Both the position numbers and the translations under genes were made by a program. A stretch of 64,000 nucleotides of DNA from Diadema setosum (Eukaryota > Echinodermata > Echinoidea > Diadematoida > Diadematidae). The stretch lies in contig CM067068.1 of assembly GCA_033980235.1 (NCBI GenBank), forward strand, positions 32,955,046-33,019,045, given 5' to 3'. The notes beneath the pieces were generated by a model. The model made no database searches. It worked only from the letters and a program-made list of their open reading frames with translations, and was not told the origin of the DNA. Below, piece by piece: positions 1 through 11,000 of the stretch (position 1 is the first letter of the stretch; each line of letters opens with the position of its first letter).

Positions 1-318
1 CGATATTTCACTTGAGTACACAACAAGAAAAGGAAAAGGATATCAACATATACAAAAATGTGCTAGGACTTTCAGATATCAAAACCAATTCTCATATTTG
101 AGAAGCAAGTCCCAACCTACTCTGAACTCTTGCCATGCGCACTGCCATGCACGCACTGCAGGGCAAAATGAACAGACATGCCTGTTTGCCCACGGCACTA
201 GAACAGCCGGGAATATTATGTTTTGTAACACCCAAAATACAGTATTATAAAATCCAGTACTGATCTCATACAATCACAAGTGGTATTGGTATCACACAGT
301 CGTAAATCGTAACACAAG

Positions 319-485
319 AACTGTACTGCAAAATGTTCACGTGCCTTTTAATTTTGCGAATTTCACATGAGCTAAGATTCGCAAAATTAAAATGCACATG
401 AAAGTTCTTGTTTACAATATTATGACTTGAATGTTAGAAGCAACTCGTGAAAATTTCATGCCGCGAAAATATTGTGTTTTACAGC
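319..485. repeat. TACTGTAAAA-family MITE, copy 1
   Basis: It begins TACTGCAAAATGTTCACGTG and ends near TGTGTTTTACAGCATA. The interior includes the inverted pair TTTTAATTTTGCGAA / TTCGCAAAATTAAAA. Related copies lie at 956-1149 and 43263-43469, with a probable reversed one at 33170-33330. They share the internal phrase ATTGAATGTT followed by GCAACT. Confidence 0.7.
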
Positions 486-862
486 ATACATGCCTCTTTG
501 CAATCACCACAGAGTCCACTCATACACCGACTATTACCAACATCGTTACCATAATAACAACACACAGCTAATCGGTTGTCACCCAGCCGTTACTAGGGCA
601 ACTGCATTTCCAGTACGTTGCAAGTATTGCACATGGCTCTGCAAACTGAACCCCAGGGTTGCATCTAGACATTCAGAAATTCCATGCATTTACAAAATAT
701 ACTGAATGTTGATTGCCACGATTTCATGCAGATAACATACTTCAGATAAAATTATGTCTCAACTTTGAAAACTGTATCAACAGGTTTAGCTCACGTCAAC
801 TGTTTATATGTGTTCAGGCCACTGCACACTATACAACTTTGACTTTTTCGGTCAGTCATACG

Positions 863-938
863 ACTGACTTTGGATCTGAAATAAACATGCGTATTTTATT
901 CTGAGGCTATTGCGATTTATTTCAGATCCAAAGTCAGT
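863..938. repeat. Perfect 23-bp inverted repeat with 30-nt loop
   Basis: Arms are 863-885 and 916-938. The left arm ACTGACTTTGGATCTGAAAT plus AAA is exactly complementary to the right arm. It sits just upstream of a MITE and may be the core of a further small foldback element. No function is inferred. Confidence 0.75.
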
Positions 939-955
939 TGGTCATGCGACCAAAT

Positions 956-1149
956 ACTGTAAAACGAGGAATGTTTCGCAAATTTTGCGTGAGCCAAGTT
1001 TTGCGAAATTTAAATGCACGCTAAATATCTTGTCTACACTATATGCATTGAATGTTGGAGGCAACTTGCAAAAATTTCATGCTGCGAATAAGGCCATTGG
1101 CTCCCATTCATGAAAATGTCATGCCGCTAAAATATCATGTTTTACAGGT
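956..1149. repeat. TACTGTAAAA-family MITE, copy 2
   Basis: The left end is TACTGTAAAACGAGGAATGT and the right end is TCATGTTTTACAGGTAGTA. The interior closely matches the copy at 43263-43469, including CTTGTCTACACTATATGCAT, so these are the same family. Confidence 0.75.
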
Positions 1150-1166
1150 AGTATACGGTGGTCTTA

Positions 1167-1615
1167 AGGCTGCGTTCACAAAGAAGTATTCGGTATTCGG
1201 TATTCGGTATTCACTATTCGCTATTCGCTATTCGAGCACCGAGTACACCATCACCCGCACTGTCAACTCACCATCCCATGCAGTGAGGATTTCTTCCTCC
1301 TACATCCCAGCAAATCTTATTAACAATTTTTAGACTGCATCAGAATGTCAGTCTACATGCTTATTTTTGCTAAAGGGCAAATCCAGACCAAACTTGTCAT
1401 TATTTCATAAACGAGAGACGGTATACGCTGCAAGAAAATCGAACAAGCTCGATTCCCACTTTGCTATACAATTTGCAGCTATTCGGTACTTTCGAATAGT
1501 GCCCTCCTATGTGAACCGGTGTGAGGAAATCCTATCGTTCGATTCAAGCTATTCGCGTGCCCTCGAAAACGAGCCCGAATACCCGAATAGTATACTTCTA
1601 TGTGAACGCAGCCTT
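1167..1615. repeat. MITE with GGCTGCGTTCACA inverted termini
   Basis: The left terminus GGCTGCGTTCACAAAGAAGT is mirrored at the right by ACTTCTATGTGAACGCAGCC, giving about 20 bp of near-perfect terminal inverted repeat. TTA flanks both sides. The interior holds a short (GGTATTC)n run at about 1189-1235. No transposase is present. Confidence 0.75.
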
Positions 1616-1675
1616 ACGCTTTATTCTGCACTGCCCATAATGAAGCACTTAAATGCTTTTCAACAAGTTGCCACG

Positions 1676-1832
1676 GCTGGATCGGACAGACAGCTTTAAG
1701 TCCCCTCTGAAGAATTTGACAGTGAGGAATGAAGTATCATGTGACAGGACACAACTGTTTTTTGCCAGTGGACTTGAACCAAGGACCTTGTGATTGATAA
1801 GCCATAGTCCACTGAGCCACAGTGGCTCCCCA
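1676..1832 (-). repeat. tRNA-derived SINE, copy 1
   Basis: On the minus strand a tRNA-like head carries an A-box-like TGGCTCAGTGG and a B-box-like GGTTCAAGTCC, the two internal RNA polymerase III promoter elements. The same head recurs at 33728-33869. There is no clean cloverleaf or mature CCA end, so this is a SINE and not a tRNA gene. Confidence 0.75.
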
Positions 1833-2596
1833 CAATACACAGCATTTCAGGAATAGCTTTATTATCTATGTGTTAATGATTGTATCACTGGGCTCCCCAT
1901 AAACCACTCAGAATGGTTAGGACGCAATGATACACAAATTCATCTTGCCAACTTTTGTGCATGGGAATCCAACTTCCCATACTGCTGTCAGTTGCAAAGT
2001 TAAAAATGAAAGCACATTGAATGCACATCCTCAATACAAAGAGACAAAATAACAGAAAGGGGGCAAAAGATAATCAGTGTACATAATAAAAGAAATTATG
2101 CCATACGAACACTGTTAGGACATACCTCGGCATTGAGAGGACAGTGAAAGGAGGAAAGTGATGACTTAACAGATGACAGAACACATAAATCAATCTGCAA
2201 ACTATACATATAATGTGTATGTACCAAGAATCTGGTACATATTAATTGTAACCAACATAACGGATTACAGACATTAAGAAGGTGTTCAAAGATGTTGAGC
2301 AGAGAGCATAAAATGTTAGAATCTGTCAAGAGTTGAAATCTGTCATTATATATTTTGTAGTAAATAGCTCTATATGATAGTCACACTTTGGCAATACTGA
2401 TCTTTCTCCGTCTTTTACTCATGACAGGTACCACTCGGGCATAGATGAACCAATTTCACAATGAATTCAAATTGAATGTTTCTCCCTAACGGCTCAAATG
2501 CATTAAGAGTACGATATAAAGTCCTACATGTGAAATCAAGGCGAATTTTGTCTGCTGGCAATGAGAACCAATGATATTTTTATATCAAACGTGGAA

Positions 2597-2800
2597 TACT
2601 GTAAAAGTGGATATATTTGCGCGACTAATTTTTCGTGCTGGGTTCCGTAAGAAGAGTTTTGTGTGTTTTTAATTCCGTGGAATCAAGACATGAAGTACAG
2701 GAACATGTGGCTAGTAAAAACATTCACATGCTTTTGTTTTCGTGCTAGTTTCTGGTTGTGCGAGAATTTCAGCACCGCGAAAATTTCCACTTTTACAGTA
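2597..2800. repeat. MITE with TACTGTAAAAGTGGA termini, copy 1
   Basis: The left end TACTGTAAAAGTGGATAT is mirrored by TTTCCACTTTTACAGTA. The interior is a degenerate palindrome rich in CGCGAAA-type words. The second copy is at 48950-49162, inside the large TIR element. Confidence 0.85.
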
Positions 2801-3379
2801 CAAATCATGTAATGAAATCAGAAGTAGTCATAAAATGGGTGTACTGATTCAGTGGGAGAATCAGAGATTCAGAAACTTTCACACCAAATGACATCTGGTG
2901 TGTAAAGCACACAAAAATTACAGTGCTGTAAGTCATTTTGCTAAGGGTGCGGCCACACTGTCCCAAATTGACGCAAGATGGCCATACGATTATGGAATCT
3001 TCGGTGTCGCATAAAGTTGATCCCGAACTTGAAAGCCAATCAACAGCTGAAGCAAATATGACGCTTACAGAAGGTCACCTGATGACACCTGAAGCACACT
3101 AGAAGGCTACATGAAGATGTGTATCTTTATTATAAAATTAACCTTTGCAAGATCTTTGGGCTATTTTTCAGCTTGTCAATATTGTTGCTGCTGGAGCCTG
3201 AGAAACTCCATCACCAGTCATACTATGGCTTAAGATGCCCTCACGAATGACCGGAAGTTTATAGGTTCAGAGTTGAAATTGAACATTTCCTTTATCATGT
3301 GTCCATCTTTGCTCAATTTTGGGCCAGTGTGATGCCTGCATTACTATGAACGACAAAAGACACTTGTAGATGAGCTGTT

Positions 3380-3625
3380 AGTCTCATTTCAGACCACTGT
3401 CATGAATAGCTACTACCCTATCTCTAAGTGGTGAAAGATAATGTGTGGTTGATAAGGGGCACCCGATTTCTTTAAAAAGTTTGCAAGCATGGGCAGTGTC
3501 TCATTTCAGACCATTTTCATACATGAACAACTACTCCCCTATCTATAAAAGTAGTGAAAGATAATGTGTGGTGGATAGGGGGCATCCCGACCCCATTTCT
3601 TTAAAAAGAGTTTGTACTCATGGGC
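3380..3625. repeat. Two-copy tandem duplication, unit about 118 bp
   Basis: The phrase GTCTCATTTCAGACCA recurs at about 3380 and 3498. Each is followed by a similar block ending near CATGGGCAGT. The copies have diverged, so the duplication is not recent. Confidence 0.6.
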
Positions 3626-3889
3626 AGTAACAATATTTGTGGGTTGCCATGGCAATGATTTAAATGTTCAGAGCTTACTGGCTGTTGCCTACTTGCTGCC
3701 ACGGCAACTGCAGACACCATAATTTCTGCCGTAGCCTTTAGCTTTCGGGCAATGCTCTTTCTCTCTTGTGCTCCAAAGACAAACATGAATAGTAAAAATG
3801 TTGTGGATGTACGAATGAACACTGGCTGAAGGGTAATTACATGCATCAAATCTGAATACATTAAGAAACTGGTCCAGCTAGCTCACACT

Positions 3890-4050
3890 TCATGTCCACG
3901 TGTAGTTATTCTGGAGGACAGCCTGTAGCTGGTTGTCCTTCAGAGTTTCCAGAAACTTCTTCTCGAACTTGTCTCTGATGCTCCCGAACTCCATCACACT
4001 CTTGGGTTTGGAGGCGAACCAGAAGCGATCAAACTCGCTGAAGATGTAGC
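3890..4050 (-). CDS. ELMOD2: ELMOD coding exon 8 with stop
   Basis: It opens after CCTCCAG, encodes YIFSEFDRFWFASKPKSVM and the terminal helix, and ends ...NNYTWT then TGA at 3890-3892. Confidence 0.95.
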
Positions 4051-7000
4051 CTGGAGGCGAAAGAAATGACAAATGGAATATTAACTCTTACTGCTCTTTA
4101 GTTGCCTACCAGTACTAGCACATCCACTTGAGCGCTTTAAAGGGATCGTATAGTTTTGTTTGAGACCTAATTTCAGGTTTCTAACATTTTTTTGTGGGAT
4201 AATGAGAAACCTCTTATGAAAATATGAAAGAGCATGTAATTCCATGAGGAATTAAACATTTACTTGATGAAAATTGGTTTTGAAATGGCTGAGATATCCA
4301 AAACAGAGTGATTCTAATAAAGTGTGGGACCCACCTTTCATTACGATCGCTTTGTTTTACTTTGTTTTTGGATGTTTCTGTTGTTCCAAACCCGATTTTC
4401 ATCAAATGAACTTTGAATTCCTCTTAAAATGGTATGCTCTGTACCATTATAAGTGTTTTCTTGGTATCTCACAAAAAGTTAAAAGCCCAATTCTCATCTC
4501 CACCAATACTGTACCATCCCTTTAACCACAGATTGGCACAGATGTCTGGTAAACTAACTGCCGATGAATAGAGATTACCTTATCTACTTAATTCCTATTG
4601 TGTCACCATGGCCTTACTGTTGGACTGAGGAACATGTCTATGCCCGAGTGGGCTGGTTAACCAACAATTAGGGTCAAATGTGGGAAATTGAGTGATTGCC
4701 AAATGAAATAGCATGGTAAGTTGCAGCTTAAGTGCCTTGGTGCATAAAGAGTTACGTACTTAGGGTGGCAGGAAAGAAATGAAGTAACAAGTAATCTATG
4801 ATTTCTTGATTTTCAAATAACATAAGTAGAATGGAAACAATGTATACACATGAACTAGTGTGGAAATATGTGGACATGAACAAGAATGAAAAGACATACT
4901 GATATATTTTTATCATTAACTATACTCTGTCTTAAATGAGGTGGCATAAATTTATGATTCCAGGGAAAGGGTACTTATGATAAATCAAGTTATACGTCCA
5001 GTGCCCTTTGGGAGCACAGAAAAAAAAAAGGAAAATTGTGATGGATTTAAAGACACCATACTCACAGTAGACTTTGTGGAAGTGGTAGATGGATGGCTGG
5101 CCGGTAATGGAGTGGTAGAAGTAGTCCCTGAGTGCTCCATCTCGGAGAAGATGATACGTCATGCTGGTCAGGTTGATACCGACCACGGCATAGGAGTACC
5201 TGATGGACACAGCAAGAATATGGATATAATGGTAACTCGACATTTACTCATGCGACAACTGCTCAGGTCTAATCTTCTCAAAGGACTTATAAAAATAGGG
5301 TTTACTAGGTTAGGGTTGTGATATGGTTGACAATCGCCCGGTCTTATTTTCTCCAAGGTCTTGGGGTTAGGGTTCTAATGGGGTTTTCGGTTCAGTTTGA
5401 TGTGAGGATTAGGATTAGGATTAGGGAAACGTTTGTGGGCAGAATCTATGTTTGGCTTAGCGTGCAGATATTTCATGGGAGCAACTGTCATGAAACCATG
5501 TGTACTATGTGAGCTCATCAATTGAGACACACACACAAATATATTACTTGACAACAAAAAAGATCATTATCTACACAGGGGATACAATTCCTTCAATAAG
5601 TCAGTGTGGAAAATTTGAGAATTTCTTGCCTGGTAATCACTACTTGGTACGTCACACTAGTCACATCAAAAACATAGTTTACACTGTTTCTCATACAATG
5701 CATTAAAATGTCACAAGTACTTTAAAAAAAAACTAACAGCACTAGTTTATGTAAACTATGTAAAAACTGAATGTCAACATTGATATTTAAAAGTTTAAAA
5801 AAACAACACAAAAACAAAACAAAGCATAAAAAAACCAAAAACAATGTAAATATCATGTGTAAACTTGCAGTAAAAATTTAAGTGATGACATTGTGGGGAA
5901 GTTGGAGGCACGAGAACACTTACCATAGTGTGGGGTGTTGAGAGTGTGTCAACACTTGCCGCGCCACACCATTGTAGTTCTCGGCAAAAAACCTGAAGAA
6001 ATCACAAAAAGAGATGAAATTGTATGTGACATCTCTTATGCACCCCATGTACCTTGCTGACATGTGCCAAGCAACTTATTCAGTGATCTCTCGATTCCCT
6101 AAAAAACTTTGCGATGATGTGACATAGACACACCCCCTCTCAAGGTGCAACTACGCAACTATCCTACACTTTGTGCTACAGAAGCGCCTGTGATTATTTT
6201 TTCATCCCAGTTATTTTGATTGGTACACAAAGTACACAAGTGGTTGTGCATATCAGCTTTGACAACGTACAGCTAGTACCTAACAGCTACATGAGAATTT
6301 AATTACCAATACGAGTACTTGATTTAAGTGAAAATCTACCGTTAATATTTGTTTACTCATTTCAGCTTGTCTGCAAGAAACTTAACACGTTGAAGACTAG
6401 TCCTGAGTATACTTGAGAAGGTGTCTATGGAAAATTGGAGTTATAGTAAACTCAGCTTGTCCCTTCAAACTTATGAAACTGAACAAACATATAGAAAACA
6501 ACTTATCGTTTCTGTAATGTATAATTTCTGCAATTTGGGAAGACACAAATTGCAAAATTCACACAGACAATATGTAAGAACTAACAAGGATAGTTGAGTA
6601 TTGAAGAAATAAAATTATGTCACATTTTGTACATCATATTTGGACAAACTCTTAACTAGTTATTGTCTAGCTGTTACAATGAAAGGAATAAAAATAAATA
6701 GCTATCATACTTACAAAAGGTTTTGAAGTCCAAGCACACCTGGAAGTATCAATACAAAATAGAAAAGAGAAAAGTTCACATAAAATAAGTTATGGCTAAT
6801 TCTGCATGTACAGCTGCAGAAAAATTATCTACTTCTTGATGGATATGAAAGTTTTGGAAAACCACTAAGCCAGAAATATGTTCTCCAAAGGATATGGGAA
6901 AACATGAACCCAAAATTTCAATGACACAATCTTGCCTCAGTGACCAAGTCGCTTACACAAATTTAGCATAATCAACTACGCATGAAAAATAGCAGACTTT

Positions 7001-7982
7001 AAAGACAATATATTACTGAACATAATACTGGTGTACGAACAAAAGTCAGGAACGAACCATAAAATGCCAATGATGAAAATTAATTTTAACAAACTGATCT
7101 CAACATATTGTGTCTTTGTTTGCACAAGTATTATTAAAACACCTTAAAACCAGTTTTCCTCTATAAAAAAAGTCATCATTTTGTTTACTCTCAAGAGGTG
7201 CATATCATATTCTTGAATAAGCTGCCAAGTTCACACTACTACCCCTATGGACAACAACTGCTTCCAAGCACTTCCCAGGGCTGTCAACAATTTGGTGTTG
7301 AATGCATTTCAACAGGCAAAAAGAATTTCAAAATCAGGAACGCTTGTAAACTGAATATGCATTATATTTTGCAGGGTATTTGTTTTCATGTCCTTCAAAA
7401 ATTGGTTGCTATTTGTAAACCTAAAAACACACAAAAAATATTAATTCTGATCCCACCTTTAATGCAACATGCACACTTACATTTTTTACATCAACTGCTG
7501 TGTACACCACAATTGCACAATTTAACCACTCATGAAAAAGTTGGAAAGTCCAGATTTGCAAAAATTGAAATATATGGCGTATAATTATCTTATCAGGATA
7601 TAAAGAGATTTTCAGGGAGCCCCTCTTCAATTTGAGAAACCTGGCAGCTCAGACTTACCCATTCCTCTGAAATCAGTTGCAGGGTCGTCGCCTTGGAAAC
7701 CAATCTCTCCCCACTGTTTACAGGTTCTCTTCTCAAGCTTGTCATTTGGCTTCAGTAATCGCCACAGCTACGAGAAAGAAAGGAGAAAGCACTTCTAGGT
7801 CAATTAACTGTGCGATAACATTCAAATATCATGAATACAAATAGCATGTTCATCATTGGTCATCTGCAAACAATATGTACACATATTCATGGCATGCTTT
7901 GAAGTGCATTGTGACATGATGTTACACTTTTCGGTGCCAAAAAAAAAAAGAAAAGAAAAAAAGAGACAGACAGAAAGATAGA

Positions 7983-8015
<33 letters not shown>

Positions 8016-11000
8016 TGTGAGAGAGAGAAGTGATTATATTCCCAACGAGGTTTGCTTGGAGTACAGTGTATAATGTTGCATGAAGGAAAGCAATGCGGAT
8101 CAAAAGTGCACTCAGAACATGTCTTGGCTTAGGCATGAACCCATGACCTTGGAATATTTTTGACAGCTGATTTTACCACATCACCACAGGACCTCGAGCT
8201 TTTGACTCATGAGCCAAAAGCTTCTCCTGTTACATAATGTTACTCACATTCCGAGAACAACCTTGGATTTTCTTGGCAGGCACATAAGGTAGTGCAGGGG
8301 CTTACCTTCAACAAATCCTGTTCATGTGCTGGATTCGCCGTGGAGTATTTCTCTTTCTTCAGGGCTTCGATTTCCTTCACCAATGCATTGTAGCCACATA
8401 TTTGTTTGAGGGAGCTTTGCAGAGTCAGAGAAAAGCTGGACACAGCAGAGAGACATTGTTCATTTGATTAGCTTTTTCCTGCACAACAGAAATTCATACA
8501 CTCTTTCTACTAAGATGAAAACATGGATCAAACTCACAGGGGAAACTATAAAAGCTCCAATCGCAGTGACTTCATGAGCATAGATCAGACAAAGTTTGAG
8601 GAAAGCAGGAAACAACAAAGAAAATTATGACTGTTAGAGCTGGGTGATCTAACATGACGTCTAAATGCCGAGTCCTTTCAACAGTTTCCCATATGCACAT
8701 GACAGTCAGATCACAAACATTAAACAGCGTACTCTTTCCATGCTGTGTTTGTTCAGAATATGAAATGTTACTGATCGCAACCCCCCCCCCCCCAAAAAAA
8801 AAAAAAGATAAATAAATAAATAAATAATGAAAATAATAATCAACAGATTAAAGGAATGGTAGTTTCATTTGGAATGGGACTTCAGGTATCCAACTTTTTT
8901 TATGATAATTTTTTTTAATATAATGAGAAACCTTTTATGAGATATGGAAAAGCATATAATTCTAAGATGAATTCAAAGTTTATTTGATGAAAATTAGTTT
9001 TGAAATGGCTGCGCCAATAAAAGGAGAAAACATCCAGCGACACCAGGTACGGTTTGTAGTCAGACTTTAATCACCGAGCCCGAGTGGCTCTAAAACCATC
9101 GCCAACAGATGGCGCAACATTTTACACTCCATATAACACACGAACAATTAATAACACTGGCGTGACATCTTCTTTCTTTTCTCCCCATCATAATATACAC
9201 AATTATCAAATCATCACCATAATACTTATTAAACCACGTAATGACTTTGACGTACTACACCAATCACAAGCACTTAACTTAAACCAATGGTAAATGATGA
9301 AATACCTGTATAGTGTATGTAAAACATTAATAAACGTGGTAATTTAAAAAATGCAGTAAAACAAACAATATTACAATACATGATGTACCGTACTATGATC
9401 AAATTATTTGATCCCACATCATTATGTTTCTATCCGATCTAAACATATATATTTTTACCTCACAATAAATGATTTCCATTATATATATTACCAAAATTAA
9501 ATAATCACTGTCACCCCTAACCTACCAACACCTAATCTGTGATATAATCACCACACCACTATTTCAAATAAACCATACTGAACTTTAAAATCATTTAAAC
9601 CTTACTCATCACATAAATTACACTCAATTGCCTAAAATCTAAACTAACTACCATTATCACTTACATAAATCATTAACAGCAATTTACACAAAATTTGATG
9701 ACCTTCAACTTACAATCACTGAACATAACAAAATAACAGAACTATATCCGATACATCGCCTTCATTGCCATAAATGGAGTAAATAAACAATCGGTATTGT
9801 GATCACAGAATAAACAAAATCATGGCACACTAATGTACAATTATAATACCCACAGATCTGATTTGTGATTAGCCAGCCAAACTGAAGACTCTAGCTGAAG
9901 GGCTTGCACCTGCAATATCAGCAAATGGCTAAAATTGAGTGACACTGTGCTAGTTATGTACAAGTTATAGTAGTAGTGGGCAGACAACAAATCGATCGAC
10001 TAAGGTTTAATACACAAACCATTCAAAGTGAAGGGCAAAATAATAATTTCACAGACAAACCTGTGATTCAATTTAATATACATGTATGTACAACCATAAT
10101 AAGGTTGAGGTGTGCAGCAAGGCATGTGCATGCAAAAATGCAGGAATAAAATGTACAACCACAAAATAAATCCACTTTCACACGAGTGTTGGTATCCTAC
10201 CCAAAACTGACCCTCTTTTCTGTATAAGACCCAGCCATGTACATTATAATAAGCATTACAATTCAAAATGTGTAAGACAGAGTCTACGACAGTGTATCGA
10301 GTACATGTATCTACACAAATTAATATCAATTGTTAAAGTGTGCCCCTACCAAGACAAAAAAAAAAATATCAAACAGGTACTCTGCACCATAAGAATAATG
10401 AGCTTGAGTGAGACTTAGGAGGTGAATAAAAAGGGAAGTACAGGCATGTTAACAGGAATGCCATAACAGTATACATGTAGTAAGAATATAACAATACAGG
10501 TAGGGAATCTCCCCCAAATCAAACTATGATACTAAATATGTAAGAAACACACATTCATGACCAATATCTGACATAGTCTGTCACTAAATAGGTAACATGG
10601 AAAATAATTGTGGACAACAATAAAATGGAAATACAGGCCTCCAGAACTAGGAGTAATTACATGTACACACAAGGACTGTCCAATTCCGTGTGGCCTCTGC
10701 ACAGAAACACATATCCCATCAAAAGACAAGATGAACACTTATTAAGAGTAATCAAAGATGTCAATTGTACTGAAAACAATTGTGAGCCTCTGCACAGAAA
10801 CACATATCCCATCAAAAGACAAGATGAACACTTATTAAGAGTAATCATAGATGTCAATCGTACTGAAAACAATTGTGAGTAACCTACAAAATGTCCTATC
10901 CTATGTGTACAGAGGTACCACACTGAGCAGCTAAAAACAAGATAAATGAATAACCTGTGAACACAAACAAGTTATACTCTTCAAATTTTATAAAGATGTC

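Larger units (their letters stand above)
1..3889. other. Spacer downstream of the ELMOD stop; MITE-rich, no supported CDS
   Basis: No reading frame here looks like protein; the longest (110 codons at 1367-1699) lies inside a repeat. The region contains TACTGTAAAA-type MITEs, a SINE, a perfect palindrome and a tandem duplication, listed separately. The ELMOD 3' UTR should occupy the upper part. An AATAAA on the minus strand around 3126-3131 (plus-strand TTTATT) is one possible polyadenylation signal, about 760 bp past the stop. Confidence 0.6.

Noticed and set aside
1676..1832. tRNA gene
   Set aside because: Has polymerase III boxes but no convincing acceptor stem or anticodon arm, and it recurs as a dispersed SINE.
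5290..5460. Interstitial telomeric repeat
   Set aside because: Words are too degenerate and the block recurs with a common non-telomeric downstream phrase.
8131..8220. Third tRNA-SINE head (GGTTCATGCC on the minus strand)
   Set aside because: Only a weak B box is visible; the A box and the shared head of the other copies are missing.
10610..10923. Two 88-90-codon proteins with an internal duplication
   Set aside because: Produced by the 96-bp tandem duplication, which is divisible by three; both strands are open and neither matches a known family.
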